Below, piece by piece: positions 21,704-33,365 of a DNA stretch of 64,000 bases. The DNA is from Avena insularis (lineage: Eukaryota; Streptophyta; Magnoliopsida; Poales; Poaceae), in the NCBI GenBank assembly GCA_023614405.1, contig CM042687.1, positions 68,926,992 to 68,990,991 on the forward strand, written 5' to 3'. Every line of letters begins with the position of its first letter. The first letter of the stretch is position 1. A program made the translations under genes and the position numbers. Below the pieces are notes generated by a model, which ran no database searches, was not told the origin of the DNA, and worked only from the letters and a program-made list of their open reading frames with translations.

Positions 21704-22560
21704 TTAGTTCAGTATCTTTGTCCCAGACATCCTACCATAGCAATAATGAAGTGCCACTTTGAACTGAGCATGTAACCAAATATTTGTATTGAGGCAATGA
21801 CTTGAGACAGTACCTCCACCATAATGAAATGCCTCTGAAATTCTATGATGGTAAATGGTTTTCATAATATGCTTTCCAAACCAACTTGACCCAATGATAT
21901 CATGCCTATTGTAAAATTTATGCAGATTTTTCATAAGTAAGATATCATTATGTATGTGCAAATTTATCACTCCAAGACCACCTTGCTCCTTTGGTCGACA
22001 AACCAAATCCCAGGACGCAAGAGGAGCACTCTTCTTGCTCTTCTCTCCTCCACGTGTCATACAGAGATGTCTGTACTTACCTACTTCCACAATTTCCCAT
22101 TTTTATACTCTCGGGTTGCTGAGGAATAAAGTTGGTAGAGAGGATAACACTGTGTTGACTAATTCCAACTTTCATGCATGATTTAGATAAATAGAGAAAC
22201 TAGGCAATCTATTCTGAACTGCCATAATTAATGGCATGAAGAACTCTTTTCTAGGTTTTGTAGTGCACAATGGTAAACCCAAATATGTAAATGGAAAACT
22301 ATTTGATGACATTGTAGTGCATCAGTAAGAATCTGAATTATTTCTTGAGCAATATTCAGAGGTATCAAGTTTGATTTGTTGTAATTTACTTTTAAGCTAG
22401 TGTCTTCACCCAAGCTGAGTAGTAAATCCTTGAGGAAAATAAAATGGTGAACATTGGCAGGCATGACTATAAGTGTGTCATCGGCATACTAAACAATAGA
22501 AAAAGAATTAAAACTAACAAGGTATGCTTCAGTGCCAAATCAATAGATCCATTGAAAGGT
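21704..22560 (-). pseudogene. LINE reverse transcriptase fragment
   Basis: Read on the minus strand, the catalytic QYADDTLIVMPAN-type motif lies at about 22450-22490 (YADD codons 22477-22488). Its preceding Gln codon has become a TAG stop. The palm/thumb region follows (residues ...SLKVNYNKSNLIPLN...), then at 21704-22090 the downstream LINE segment with S-W-D-L-V-C-R-P-K-E-Q-G-G-L-G-V. Frameshifts separate the pieces. Endonuclease, 5' part and 3' tail are absent. A dead fragment of a non-LTR retrotransposon. Confidence 0.8.
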
Positions 22561-22812
22561 ATGCTTCCCATGTCGCTTCTTAATTTTTTTGGATATCTAT
22601 TTCATCTTGGTTTTTTAGATAACCAGGTTAATGTAGGGCTTAGGATGATAAATAACTACCAACACCCACGCACGGTATGCTGCCCATATTACATGCTTGT
22701 GGGTATTGACTTAGGTTGATAAATAACTACCAATTATAGTTGGACTATTTTTTGGCGAATGCTTGAGATATGATCATTGTTAATAAAAATAATACTGCGG
22801 AACCGATGATTA

Positions 22813-23375
22813 AGATAGACACGCGAAGGAGGTTGTAACTCACAACTACAACTCTAAATAATATCACTTATAGAGAAACAAACAAATAGATTGGGCATCT
22901 GCCATGCGAGGATAGGAACACGATACATGAACACGAGTGTCTTTTTATTGCAAGATGGGAATCAATATGGATTGGTGAACACGGAAACACCAATAGTACC
23001 ATGCCGCTTATCATACACAACAAATTTCAACTATTTCTGTACTAAACTTCTTTCAGAAATATGTGAGATACAAATCGAGAAGGTGGTAACTCACTAATAT
23101 AAGCTGGAGAATATTTCCACGTATCAAATAAACAATTCATATTATGAGCCTTATAAAACCAATAATAACTAAGACAAAACAAGAAGGTTGTAACTCAAAA
23201 CCACAAACCCTTAAAATCTTACTAGAACGGACATATGGACTATGCACATGCCATGCGACGTGGGAACAAGAAACGCGCCCCTGAACACCAGTGTGTTTCC
23301 TTGTGAGAAGGCATATCCATGGATCGATGAAGACGAAAACAACATAGTACCACACTGCTAATCACAGAATGTAAC
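22813..23375. repeat. Degenerate direct duplication, offset ~350 bp
   Basis: GGTTGTAACTCA occurs at 22831 and 23186, and GCCATGCGA at 22901 and 23250, each followed by related text (GAACACGAGTGTCTTT/GAACACCAGTGTGTTT; TAGTACCATGC/TAGTACCACAC). A shorter partial copy (GGTGGTAACTCAC) lies at 23080. Origin unknown; no coding sense. Confidence 0.6.
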
Positions 23376-23649
23376 CCAAGTCGTGGAAGCCAACAAACCA
23401 AACCGGCAGGAGTGGAGGGGAGGAGAGAGACAAGAAGAACACGCCACCTTTGGCTTTTCTCCCAAGTCCCCACCCAAAAATGCATCCTCCTCCTCCCCTA
23501 TGCCCTCCCCAAAACCCCAGCGAGGTGCTAATTGCATACGCTCTCCTCCCACTCATTGCATTGCAACTACCTTGTCGCTGATCACCACTGACTCGCGCTC
23601 GCCTCTCTCGTGCGTGCCCTCCCGCCCCAGATCCCGCAAGAGCACGTGA
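23376..23649. other. No supported gene
   Basis: A C-rich stretch with open frames on both strands but no recognisable domain or splice context. It joins the duplication on its left to the repeat unit on its right. Confidence 0.3.
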
Positions 23650-24600
23650 AAAGATAGAGATGTCACCTATTGGGGAATAGGAATTTAAAAACTATTACAG
23701 TTTTTTCTTAAAATAATGCGGAATTAAACTAGCGTTTATTTTACAAGCACAAAATATAAATATGCTAGGTTCAACTAAGTGCACCACCAATAATTTGCGC
23801 TAAGCAAGATAGCATAATATATAAGTACTTCAAACTCGATGACTATCTCACAAGAAAAATAAACTTGGGTATAGAGATAACCAAGGCACGCAAATACGAA
23901 GATGTATTCTGTGTTACCTTACACGAAATAAGGTACGACATGTTGGAGAGGTGTGGAATTCAACAAAGGATTTTTCTAACACCACGAAGTCTCACATTCT
24001 TCTCTAAGCCAATTCCATGAAGGATATGGGACCTTTCCTTATGGCTAGTTTTCCATCCACTCTAGAGATGGCGAGCTCCATAACCACTTCATAAGCTCCA
24101 CGAGAATCCTAGACCTATTCACAATCTTCCACGAAGAGATCACTATGGTACTAACCTCTAAGCCAACTAGGAGGTCACCCTCCAAGAGTAACAAGCTCAC
24201 AGTCTCTCTCGAACAAATCGTAATGGAGAGCTCAACACTATGCAGGGATGCAAAGAAATAACACACAATATGTTCAAATCCTTCACACTCAAATCCCACA
24301 AAGCAACAAGTGATAGGGAGGAGTTAGATAGGAAGAACAATGATGGAAGACAACCAATGACTCCAAGATCTAGATCCAATGATTTCCCTCACTTAGAGGA
24401 GAAATTGATTGGTGAGGATTATAGATCTAGATCTCCTCTTTCAAAGCCCTCAAAATATGAAAGAATCATAGGAGGGATGGGAGAGGAAGAAATCTCAAGA
24501 GGTTCGACAATGGTGGTAATAGACATGCTCAAGAACCTCTTGCCCAAACCAGTAGGGAATAATCCCTTTTACAGGAAAAGAAAATCTAAATGATGGGGCC
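23650..24600 (+). repeat. Dispersed repeat unit, copy 1
   Basis: Co-linear with the unit starting at 25134: shared landmarks are the GGTTCAACTAA-TGCACCA block (23770/25250), CTAAGCAAG, the CTTGGGTATAGAGATAACC-type block (23860/25365), TTGGAGAGGTG (23944/25443), and the later TCTAGATCC/ATTGGTG/TAGATCTAGATCTCCTC block (24370-24440/27650-27720). No coding sense. Class uncertain: it behaves like a long LTR or non-autonomous element body. Confidence 0.55.
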
Positions 24601-25133
24601 AAAAACAAGTAGAGCAGTCAGAATAAATCTAGCGGCACCGAACTGTGTGAAGGAAGACCGGCGACATACCCAGCGGTCTGGTTTTCTTGCCGAATGAACC
24701 AACGTCGTGCCAATTGAATTGGTGCCCCGCTGAATAAGCGCTAAGTATAGCGGTTTGGTAATGATGGTCATGCCACATGAACTTATGTGCTCGGTAGTGA
24801 GTCATTCTACTCCAGTATATGTCTCCTAGTGTGCGTCACTTGTTCCTTCAAAATCATATGAGTTAAGGAAGTTTTTATGACAATTTACATAGATGTTGGA
24901 TGGATATATATGACCCCATATCCAAGGGAAAGCCACAACCTTTACCATACACACCTTATCTCTCATAACATGCAACAGCCACCAATACCATCTTCGATAA
25001 GAAGGCCTTCACTTCATAACCATCTGCACTACCATCATCTTAGAGGCAACCATAACCTTCTTCCCAATGTGTATTCCCAAAATTTCTTCACTTCAGGTTC
25101 TAAATTCTCTTTTGGCGGCTAGATTCCTGAAAG
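24601..25133. other. Spacer between repeat copies, no gene seen
   Basis: About 530 bp with open frames of 60-80 codons only and no domain. If the two repeat units are LTRs this would be the interior of a collapsed element, but there is no primer site at its left edge. Confidence 0.3.
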
Positions 25134-25577
25134 GACAACATGCCGCCTAGAGAGGTGAATAGGATTTTAAAATAATAACGGTTTAGGCTCTAATAAATGT
25201 GAAATGAAACTAACGTTTAATTTACTGAGCACAAAACCTAAATACACTAGGTTCAACTAAATGCACCAACAACCTATGTTAAGCAAGACAAATAACAAGG
25301 TGATAGCAAGATGGATTACTTCAACACGATGGCTATCATAATGTAAAATACATAAATAAAGGGCTCGGGTATACGAATAACCGATGGACGCGGAGACAAA
25401 GATTTTGTCCTGAAGTTCACTTCCAAAGAAGCTACATCTCTATTGGAGAGGTGCAATGGTGTAGTGCTCTCCGGATGCCACAAATGGCTCACCTTGAGGT
25501 GTGGTGGCTCAATCCACACCTACCACACAAGGCCTCACCCCAAGATGTGAAGTCACACTACTTATCGACGCAACAAA
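25134..25577 (+). repeat. Dispersed repeat unit, copy 2, left arm
   Basis: Starts TGCCGCCTAGAGAGGTGAATAGG and matches copy 1. The solo LTR interrupts it at 25577; ACAAA at 25573-25577 is the left target-site duplication. Confidence 0.6.
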
Positions 25578-25956
25578 TGAAGGGGTTCCACAGCTAAAAG
25601 AAATTCTAGCAACTCGAATACCATAGCCAAGATCTATCTATGCAAATGTAAGGTAAAAAAGGGATTCGATGTTCATACCTTTGAAGACCGAAATATTTTA
25701 ATGTTTCACGAGAAACGTGGATGATGGAGTCGTATGATGTAGCCGACTTCAAGGTCATGCAAACGTAAGCTCCAAGCACCACAACTGGCAATGCCTCCGG
25801 GGATTTATACGCATCCGGTTTAGAGACGTCTCCCGGGCTCAGGTCTAGCTAAGCATCGGAAGAAGATTGATCCGGACCGAGTCTAGCATCCCTATGACAT
25901 GCGTATGATGGAGAAACCCCTACCCCCATATGCAGTTCCAATCTTGGGAACCACAT

Positions 25957-25974
25957 GAGAGAGAGAGAGAGAGA
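25957..25974. repeat. (GA)n microsatellite
   Basis: Uninterrupted GA dinucleotide run inside solo LTR C. Confidence 0.9.
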
Positions 25975-26017
25975 GGCAAAAGCCAATTGGATGGATTGAG
26001 GGATAGGAGGTGCCCCT

Positions 26018-26028
26018 CTTTATATAGG
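26018..26028 (-). promoter_or_regulatory. LTR TATA box (solo LTR C)
   Basis: Minus-strand CCTATATAAAG; the same element is at the equivalent position in the other copia LTRs (37211, 38038, 45085). Confidence 0.6.
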
Positions 26029-27237
26029 TGGAAGGGAGGCACAATGGGGCTAGGTGGTACTATTCCCACCACCGGTCAGCCCCCTCCTCATGGTCCCCAT
26101 GTGGGTGGCATGGCCCATGGACGCCGGCCACCCCGTGGACTTCCCTAGGGCACGCAGCCCCCTCTTGGGTCTCTCTGGAGGCCCATTTACGTGAGTTGCC
26201 CCATTAAATCCAATTAAAAATATATTTTTAATATTAATCATTTACTTAATATTAAATATATATTATTTAATCCATATCACTCTGAAACACCTTTCGGAAC
26301 CCTCCGATAATCATCGGATATCCCAGGAACACTTCTGGTATCATCCTGGAACAATTTTCTCTCTTTTCTCCAATGATCGCGAATCAATCCCTAAGTGTCA
26401 TCTACCCTTAAGCGTGACACCCTACGGTTCGGTAATACACAAACATGATCAAGACACCTCTAGGATCAACGAGCAAAATTGGTTTCTAGAAACTCATGAT
26501 GTCCCCCATGCATTCCATAAATAACTTGATAGCTTGAACCTTGAACGTCGAGCCTCGTTACCTTTGCGACATGATACCTAGTTTGTACAAGACCTAATCT
26601 TTGGTATCTCCATACCTAGTTGATCTTGTTACCAACAAACACATTTACTCGTTCACATGATATTACATCTTCGTGACCTAGTCACATGGTTGCAAACTTG
26701 TAGATGTAATTTCACCGAGTGGGCTAGGGTATCTATATGTCACACGGATGTCCAAATCCCGATATTGATGCATGTGCCTCTACATATCCCTCTAGAATAC
26801 CCAACATACACTTTTATGATGACCATGTTACGGTGTGACGGTTGATGCAGTCTAAGCATTCACGGAGATAGTGATTAAACTTTGATCTCACGGTCAAAGG
26901 AGTGAGTTACTATGCTTTGCTAGATAATGCAATGCTAAACTTTATGACTTGATCCTATTGCAATACTAGGGTTGGATGTGTGTCCATTACAGCAATCATC
27001 CAATGACATGACCCCGTTTTCAGTTGACATAAATGTCCATGATCGCGAAACCTCGATCATCGGCTGCCCAACGAGCTAGTCTACTAGAGGATACTAGAGA
27101 CTTGGTTTGTTTATATACCACACGTGTATTAGTGTTTCTACTTAATTAAATTATAGCATGGTACAAATATATTACGAACAAATGATATATTATAATAAAA
27201 CACCTCTATTATCTGCCTCTAGGGCATATATCCTTCA

Positions 27238-28800
27238 ACAAATGGCTCACCTTATTCTCCCGAGTGCGTACCACAAAAGGAGGGCACTTGATCCACTATG
27301 AGACACTTGAGGGTTATCACCGAACCCATACAAGCTTGGAGAAATCTACACAACTCAATTGGAGGCACCTAAGAATCACCACAAAGGCCTCTAGCTTGAG
27401 GAAGCTCCAAAACTCAATTGGAGGCCCCAAGGGAAACACACCATAACCACACAACCGTCTAGGGTTCCAAGAACCCAAGAGTAAAAAGCCCACAAGCTTG
27501 AACTGGCCGATTCTCCATGGAGAACTCAAACCTATACAAAAAATGCAAGGGAAAATCCTTCACTCCTAAATTTCACCAAAGCTACAAAAGCTATTGGGGG
27601 ATAAGATAAGAAGAACACAAGAGGACAACATAAAAACCTCCAAGATGATCTAGATCCCAAGTATTCCTTCACAAAGAAGGGATTTGGCTTGGTGGGATTG
27701 TAGATCTAGATCTCCTCTTAGAAATCCCTCAAAAATATGCAAGAATCATAGGAGGAGGAAGGAGAAAGGATAATATCTTTAAGGTCGACAATGGAGGATA
27801 GAGAGAGAGCAAATAACGAACTAAAGATATCACCCCACGAAGGGGAAGAGGAGCCCCTTTTAAAGGGCTCTTCAATTTTGCCATTTGGGACATTTTTGCG
27901 CCTGGTCGGAAGTACCGGTGAGCCACCAGAAATTCTGGTCAGCCCGTCTCCAACGGCTTGAAAAATAGTGGTAGAGATCTGGTTGTACTGGCCGATACTA
28001 CTGGTCCACTTCTAGCCCAAGTACCGGTAAAGAACACAAACAACCAGGAATGTTACTGCGGGTGACACGGGCTAAGCGGAAGTGAGCCAGAACTTCCCCC
28101 GGTACTACCGGCGACAAACATATGCCCCGGTGGTACTACCGGTGGAGCACCAGAACTACCGACCTAGAAAACTACAAAAGCCACCGCTAGAAAATTGTGA
28201 GAAGGAGCTGGTCAGCAGTATCAACCCAGAAGTAGTGGCACCAAAAATGGCCTAGCGATACTTCCGGTGGGGCGGCGGTAGTACTGGTCCAGGCAACAAC
28301 TGAAACCAAACTGCAATAAATTTTGCAACCGAACTCCAAATGAGATGAAACGAATTTTGTTAGAAAGATAACAGCATGTAGAATCCAGTATATATATATG
28401 TGATATACATACCTAGACGTGGAGCTGAAAAACCTATAAGATGAAAAACACAATAGGATATGCAAGGGAAATCTATTTTTCATGAACTAGAGCTTGTTAT
28501 GAATATAACCACAAGCTCTAGATCCTCACACGGACAAGATCTAAACAACAACCAAGAAAGGTGATGCAAGAATTCAAAGGTTTGATATCTCTTCGAAAGA
28601 TATGACCGAATCACTCACTCGAGAGCCCCTCTTGATAGTATGACTATCTATCCTAAACCCAGTGTCCCAACTAACAACATGTTACTGGCAAAAGACAAAA
28701 TCTATCAAGATCATACCTTTGCCTTGGGCATTCAACTTGATCTTGATGTAGTCCATGTTGTCCTCCTCAAGATGGAACACCTTTCTTGATTGCTCTTGCT
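27238..28800 (+). repeat. Dispersed repeat unit, copy 2, right arm
   Basis: Resumes the interrupted unit (left flank GACGCAACAAA joins TGGCTCACC). It contains the CTAGATCC...TAGATCTCCTC block of copy 1 and, at 27905-28290, a cluster of CCGGTACTACCGG-like words in varied forms, a feature of some Triticeae long repeats. Copy 1 ends before this cluster. The right boundary is approximate. Confidence 0.5.
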
Positions 28801-29300
28801 TGATGAAGACTTGTGAATTTCTCTCCCCTACACGCACCATAGAGAGACATCTTTCTTAAACTTTTCTGATCACCGAGGATGGCAAGCTTTAAGCATGTTA
28901 TCTTCTAGAGATGGTTCTTATTGAGCTTGCACTAATTCATTTATTCTAACTTAATAAGGATGATGTCTTGAATATACACATGAGGACATCTTATTCAAGA
29001 CATCGTTGATCTTCTTTTCTTTAATCCCCTTCACCATTATTCTAATAGGCGCAAAGCCCTTGGACATTTTTTCCATTTCTTCTATCTTGAAACCAACATA
29101 TGGTCTAAACGATGTCAATGGACAAATACTACAAGTGAAACTCAATTCAAACATTAGTCCATATAGATTGTACTTAATTACCGAAACCACACAAGGAGGC
29201 ATACATGCCATTTCAATTTCGATCATGGAGTTGTGGGTTTTCAATCTAATTTCCCCTCAATTACGTGCATTGTGTGGTATTTTAGTCTGATTTCCCTCTA
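28801..29300. other. No gene recognised
   Basis: AT-rich stretch with two overlapping open frames of 94-97 codons on opposite strands and no domain; probably repeat debris continuing the unit to its left. Confidence 0.3.
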
Positions 29301-29309
29301 AAATTGGAT

Positions 29310-31310
29310 CAGTTGTCATTTTTAGGGTTTCGGTCGCCTTTATTGATCAAAGAACATAGGGATACAAGCGCCTTCTAGAGGTGTAACTAACCACACTTTG
29401 CGACCTTGCTCGTCAAGGACACTAAATCTAGCCAAACTATGGGCTTCTATATTAGAGCACCTCTTATTGTGGCCGAAGACTAGCCCTTCAAACTCACACC
29501 TAGACTCTACTATCTCCTGAACAATATGAGCATAAAATCCTCTAGTACCCTGCTGCAGGTTACGGATAACATTCTGGCAGTCACTTTTTAGCTGAACTCG
29601 TCAAGCATAGATGTATCTTGCCAACGCAATGTCCTCTCTACGTGCTAAGTCCTCGAGAGTCTCAGCTTCTATTTTCCCCGGGTAAACAAGTGATGAAGCA
29701 CCCATGAACTTGCCGGTATCATCCCGCGATACGGCCTCCACGGCTACCCTTCCAGTATTTTTGCTAAGACCGTGTCCATGTTGATATTGATCACTCCTTG
29801 TGGTGGAGGTATCCATGCTGGTCCAGGCAACGTAGTCGTCGATGTCGTTATGTCTGCATCTTTCCCTCCGTGTCTCCCAGGTCCGAGAGGAACTGGTTCA
29901 CGAAACAATGCACCAAAAGGGGACTCTGGTAGATTTGTTCGTGTAGGGCCTTCGGTCTCGCGTGCTAGATGGACCATAGGGTCACAAAAACCCTAGTACG
30001 CTCTTCGTGCCTGAGTGTGGATATCATTTGTGCCAACCACGCTCGCGCGTCTCCCTCCTCCGAGGAATGGATATGTTCGATGATTTGTTCATCTTGCAAT
30101 GCCCATACACACCTCGACATTGTGTAGTCAATAAGGGCATGCCTCCATGAACCACGTGATCCACATAACTAGCATCTATCATCGTCAATCATATGCCTAT
30201 GAAGACCTACATCATTGGTTGGGAACAATTTCTTCGCCAACCTCGAGAGAAAGGTTTTCACCTTTGTCGGAACACGCGTCCGCCACAGCTTCGTCCACTG
30301 CTTCTCCAAGGCTGCTCTGTTCGACGTGGAGGCCCTTCCATCCAGCCACGCCTCTCTCTTGTCTCTTGTTGATACTAGCATCTTATAAGCCGATCGCACA
30401 AAGAATACTCCTTTTCGGTCACCAGGACCACAAATCCTCTTACTGTCGGCTACTCAATGGTACCTGAAGAATAATCTCGACGTCCATTTGTAGCAGGTAT
30501 TCCCGCAGTTTTTCTTCATCCCACACCATCGTATTCCCACATATGAATTCGGACACACGCCTAGGTGGTTCTTGACCTTGTTGGAGGGGGTGATGCATGC
30601 AATGGGCAGAGCATACCATCGCGGCGTAACCATTGATCGTTCTAGGGGTCGGTACTATCACCCGTGCTAATCTGTCAAATCAAACCTTGTTTTAGTACCT
30701 CGTGGATCGCCCTCCACACCTAGGATGGATAAGAACCAACGCTAGCTTCAATCAAATCCTTGTCGTGGTAATACCGGGCCTTGAGAATCCTAGCACACAA
30801 CGATGAAGGGTTTTGAAGTAGCCTCCATCCTTGTTTTGCTAGAAGAGCTAGGTTAAACAACTCGATGTCTCGAAAACTTAAACCACCCATGTGTTTAGGT
30901 TTACACATCTCCTTCCATGAAACCCAGCTAGGTTTTCTCTCGCCGTCATGGCTGCCCCACCAAAACTTGTGGATCATCGCGTTAATGTTCTCACACAAAC
31001 CTCTTGGCTATTTGAAACGAGCCATTTAAAAGATAGGGATCGCTTGAATTACTGACTTGATGAGGACATCCTTTCCTCCTATAGATAAAAGCTTCTCCAA
31101 CCATCCATGTATGCGCTTCAATATCCTGTCCTTTATATATTTAAAAGCACTGTTTCTCGATTTCCTCATATCCGAGGGCATTCTGAGATATTTCTCACTA
31201 AATGTTTCATTTTGGACATCCAGTTATCTTCTTTATGCAACTGGAGCAAGACCTGCTTCCTTTGGTTGGACTTCTTTAATAAAATGTAATTCCTCCCAAA
31301 AATAAAATAA
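29310..31310 (-). pseudogene. 5'-truncated LINE (thumb, zf-RVT, RNase H)
   Basis: On the minus strand: at 31090-31200 the segment I-L-K-R-I-H-G-W-L-E-K-L-L-S-I-G-G-K-D-V-L of the LINE palm/thumb. At 30720-30998 comes the F-W-W-G-S and G-G-L-S-F-R-D region. At 30169-30399 there is a zf-RVT-like segment. At about 29440-29850 comes an RNase H domain (M-D-T-V, the Glu in I-E-A-E-T-L, and S-D-C-Q). Several frameshifts and stops break it. The endonuclease and most of the reverse transcriptase are missing, as expected for incomplete reverse transcription at insertion. Divergent from the LINEs at 21704 and 47505. Confidence 0.75.
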
Positions 31311-31354
31311 AAAACATAAAGTAACTCTTTTTTTAAAGGAGGGTGGGGCTGACA

Positions 31355-31927
31355 ATAGGAAAGGAATGTAAACGGATCGGATATTGTTATTATCATATCC
31401 TTTACCATATTTTTTGGCGAATTCGGATCGGAGCGGATAATAGCCGAATATGGATTCGAATGCGGATTATATCGGATTGCGGATATGGAGCGGATTTGAA
31501 GAGGATTCGGATCGGAAGAGGATAATTGAACAAATACACATAGAAAAATAAAAATTTATTTAGTTTATGCAAAAGAAATGACAAGAAAACGTGCAACACT
31601 AGATATCAGTAGTATAAAACTGCAAGATTGATAATAGCAAAATATAACATGCATATGTAGCATGCATAGCTAGCCGATACACATACTATATTGTCTAGAT
31701 ATTGGGGTTGTGCTAAATTTATCGGATTATCCTATTTGAATACCTCGGATAATCCTTATCGTCGAATATCATCAATACATATCCGCTATCATATTCATCG
31801 GATATCTGCTCGATAAATAACGTCCGCATCCATATTCGCCGGATATCTAAAATGCATATCATATCCTAAAAAACAGACACGGATACGAATTCAAAGCGGA
31901 AATTATCCATACCATTTATATCCCTAT
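31355..31927. mobile_element. Foldback-type MITE upstream of SNF7-like gene
   Basis: The left end ATAGG...GAATGTAAACGGATCGGATA and the reverse complement of the right end (ATAGGGATATAAATGGTATGG) are related inverted repeats with a 4-nt offset. The interior carries many GCGGAT/CGGATAT words on the left arm and their complements (ATCCG, ATATCCG) on the right arm, so the whole element can fold back. No transposase. It ends about 245 bp before the start codon of the SNF7-like gene and may sit in its promoter. The exact duplication is unclear. Confidence 0.6.
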
Positions 31928-32172
31928 AGGAAACCTCTGCAAATAAAAAAAGATTGTAAAGGAGGTTTCGGGGCTTGGCACAAAGAGGCCTGCTAAGCCC
32001 AGAGTTACCACCGCCGGCATCGCTGCTTTCCTTCTTTTTATTTTTTCATTTTCGGAAGGTTTCTGTCTTTCCTTCTTGGCCGTTGCGGCTGCCTTCCTCT
32101 CCTCTCCTCTGTTTCCTCCTCCGAGTAGCCGCTGCCGCCGTCGCTGACAGAGTAGAACCGCCGGTGTCCGCG

Positions 32173-33365
32173 ATGTTCTCCTGGATCCTCCGCGGATGTC
32201 GCGACGAGTGCTCCGCTACCGACCAGCTCAAGCAGGTTTGCCTCCAAGTCCTCTTGCTTTTTCCCCAGTAATTCCAGATTAGCAGAGAAACAAGGGCAGA
32301 GTAAAAGAGGGAACAGTCCCCTAAGATAGACATGGACTGTTTCATGCCGATTAGCCAAAACGCATCAATCTGTGCTTAGTTTCTCCTGGGCGGAAGGCGC
32401 TAGAGTGAGCGGACTGTGCGTACTTCCCGTGGATTGGCACCCCTCGTTTCCCTTTAACCCTTGATGGGCAGGGAATTTTTGCTTGCTGATTTTCTTCTTA
32501 CGTGAGTGGAGTTTGGACTGAACCATCTAAAGTAGAGGTGTCTTTGGATTTCTATCGGTTCTCATATTAAACTCATTGCGGGATTTGTGCCGGACTAATC
32601 TTAGACTTATTGCGGGATAGAGACAAATGAATCTGGGGAAGCTCTAGATTTGCAAACTTGAAGGGTTCAATAATGCTGCAGACAATTTGCATTGTCCTGG
32701 GAATCTAGTCTACTCGCTGACTTGCTCCCATCCTGAGGCCTCTCTGGTGTCATCATAGATTAGAAGTACAGTAGGTGAAGAGCATGTATCGTGTGTGAAT
32801 GTGTCTGTTGTCACTTCTTCTTTTGGTTGATTGACGTGTGGCTTATCCACCTGTTCGATTTTCTTATTTAAGTAAATACTTGTCATGTTTGATTAGTACC
32901 GTGTTTTGAGGCCGTCAAGGTTAAGGTTGGCTGCATTGCTAACCCTGTGCAAAATCAGTAAGACATCAGTGTCATAGTGTATCCTGATACCGACGTAGAT
33001 AATTGGTATATCATGGTGATCCTATTTGTAACACTTTGGATGGACTTTGGAACTAAACATAGAAGTTATACTGGAATGTTGCTAACCCGATCAATACATC
33101 CTATTTCTTACCTACTGACTTGATTACCTTCATTATCTTCTAGGCTCGTGATGTCTTTGTGGCTAAAGAGGCTGTCTTGCAAAAGAAGATATCGCAAGAG
33201 ATGGAACGTGCCAAGGAGTTCACAAAATCAGGAAACAAGCAAGCAGCAATGCAGTGCTTGAAGAGGAAAAAGTACTATGAGAGCCAAATGAACCAGGTTG
33301 GAAGTGTCCGGTTGCGCATTAATACAAAGGAAAAGATGATCGCCGATAACATGGGGAACAAATAA
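32173..33365 (+). CDS. Small SNF7/VPS32-like (ESCRT-III) protein, 94 aa
   Basis: Coding exons 32173-32235 and 33144-33365 (junction CAG|GTTTGC ... TTCTAG|GCT) give 94 residues. It opens MFSWILRG, as plant VPS32 proteins do (MFSWILG-). Residues 22-75 match the first helical hairpin of the Snf7 domain: KKISQEMERAKEFTKSGNKQ, then AAMQCLKRKKYYESQMNQ and LRIN. Family members are about 200-220 residues long and assemble into ESCRT-III filaments that cut membranes at endosomes. This one stops after the basic hairpin and lacks the regulatory helices and the C-terminal MIM motif. The stop (33363) lies just before a good donor (AG|GTAAGTG, 33366-33368), so an intron follows in the 3'UTR. Joining reads through cleanly, which supports a real gene. 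It could be a truncated paralogue; whether it is translated or functional is unknown. Confidence 0.75.

Larger units (their letters stand above)
25578..27237 (-). mobile_element. Solo LTR C, copia BARE/Angela-like
   Basis: On the minus strand it starts TGAAGGATATATGCCCTAGAGG at 27237 and ends near 25578. Both ends align with the LTRs of the copia element at 37461-46421 (start TGTTGGAGATATGCCC; end segment GAACCCCT-type with AGATCTTGGCTATGG). The 5-bp duplication ACAAA flanks it perfectly (25573-25577, 27238-27242). No internal region adjoins either end, so it is a solo LTR left by recombination between the two LTRs of a former full element. Confidence 0.85.

Noticed and set aside
27905..28290. 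CCGGTACTACCGG-like words as a CRISPR-like or regulatory array
   Set aside because: Spacing is irregular, words vary, and such clusters are part of long dispersed repeats in Triticeae.
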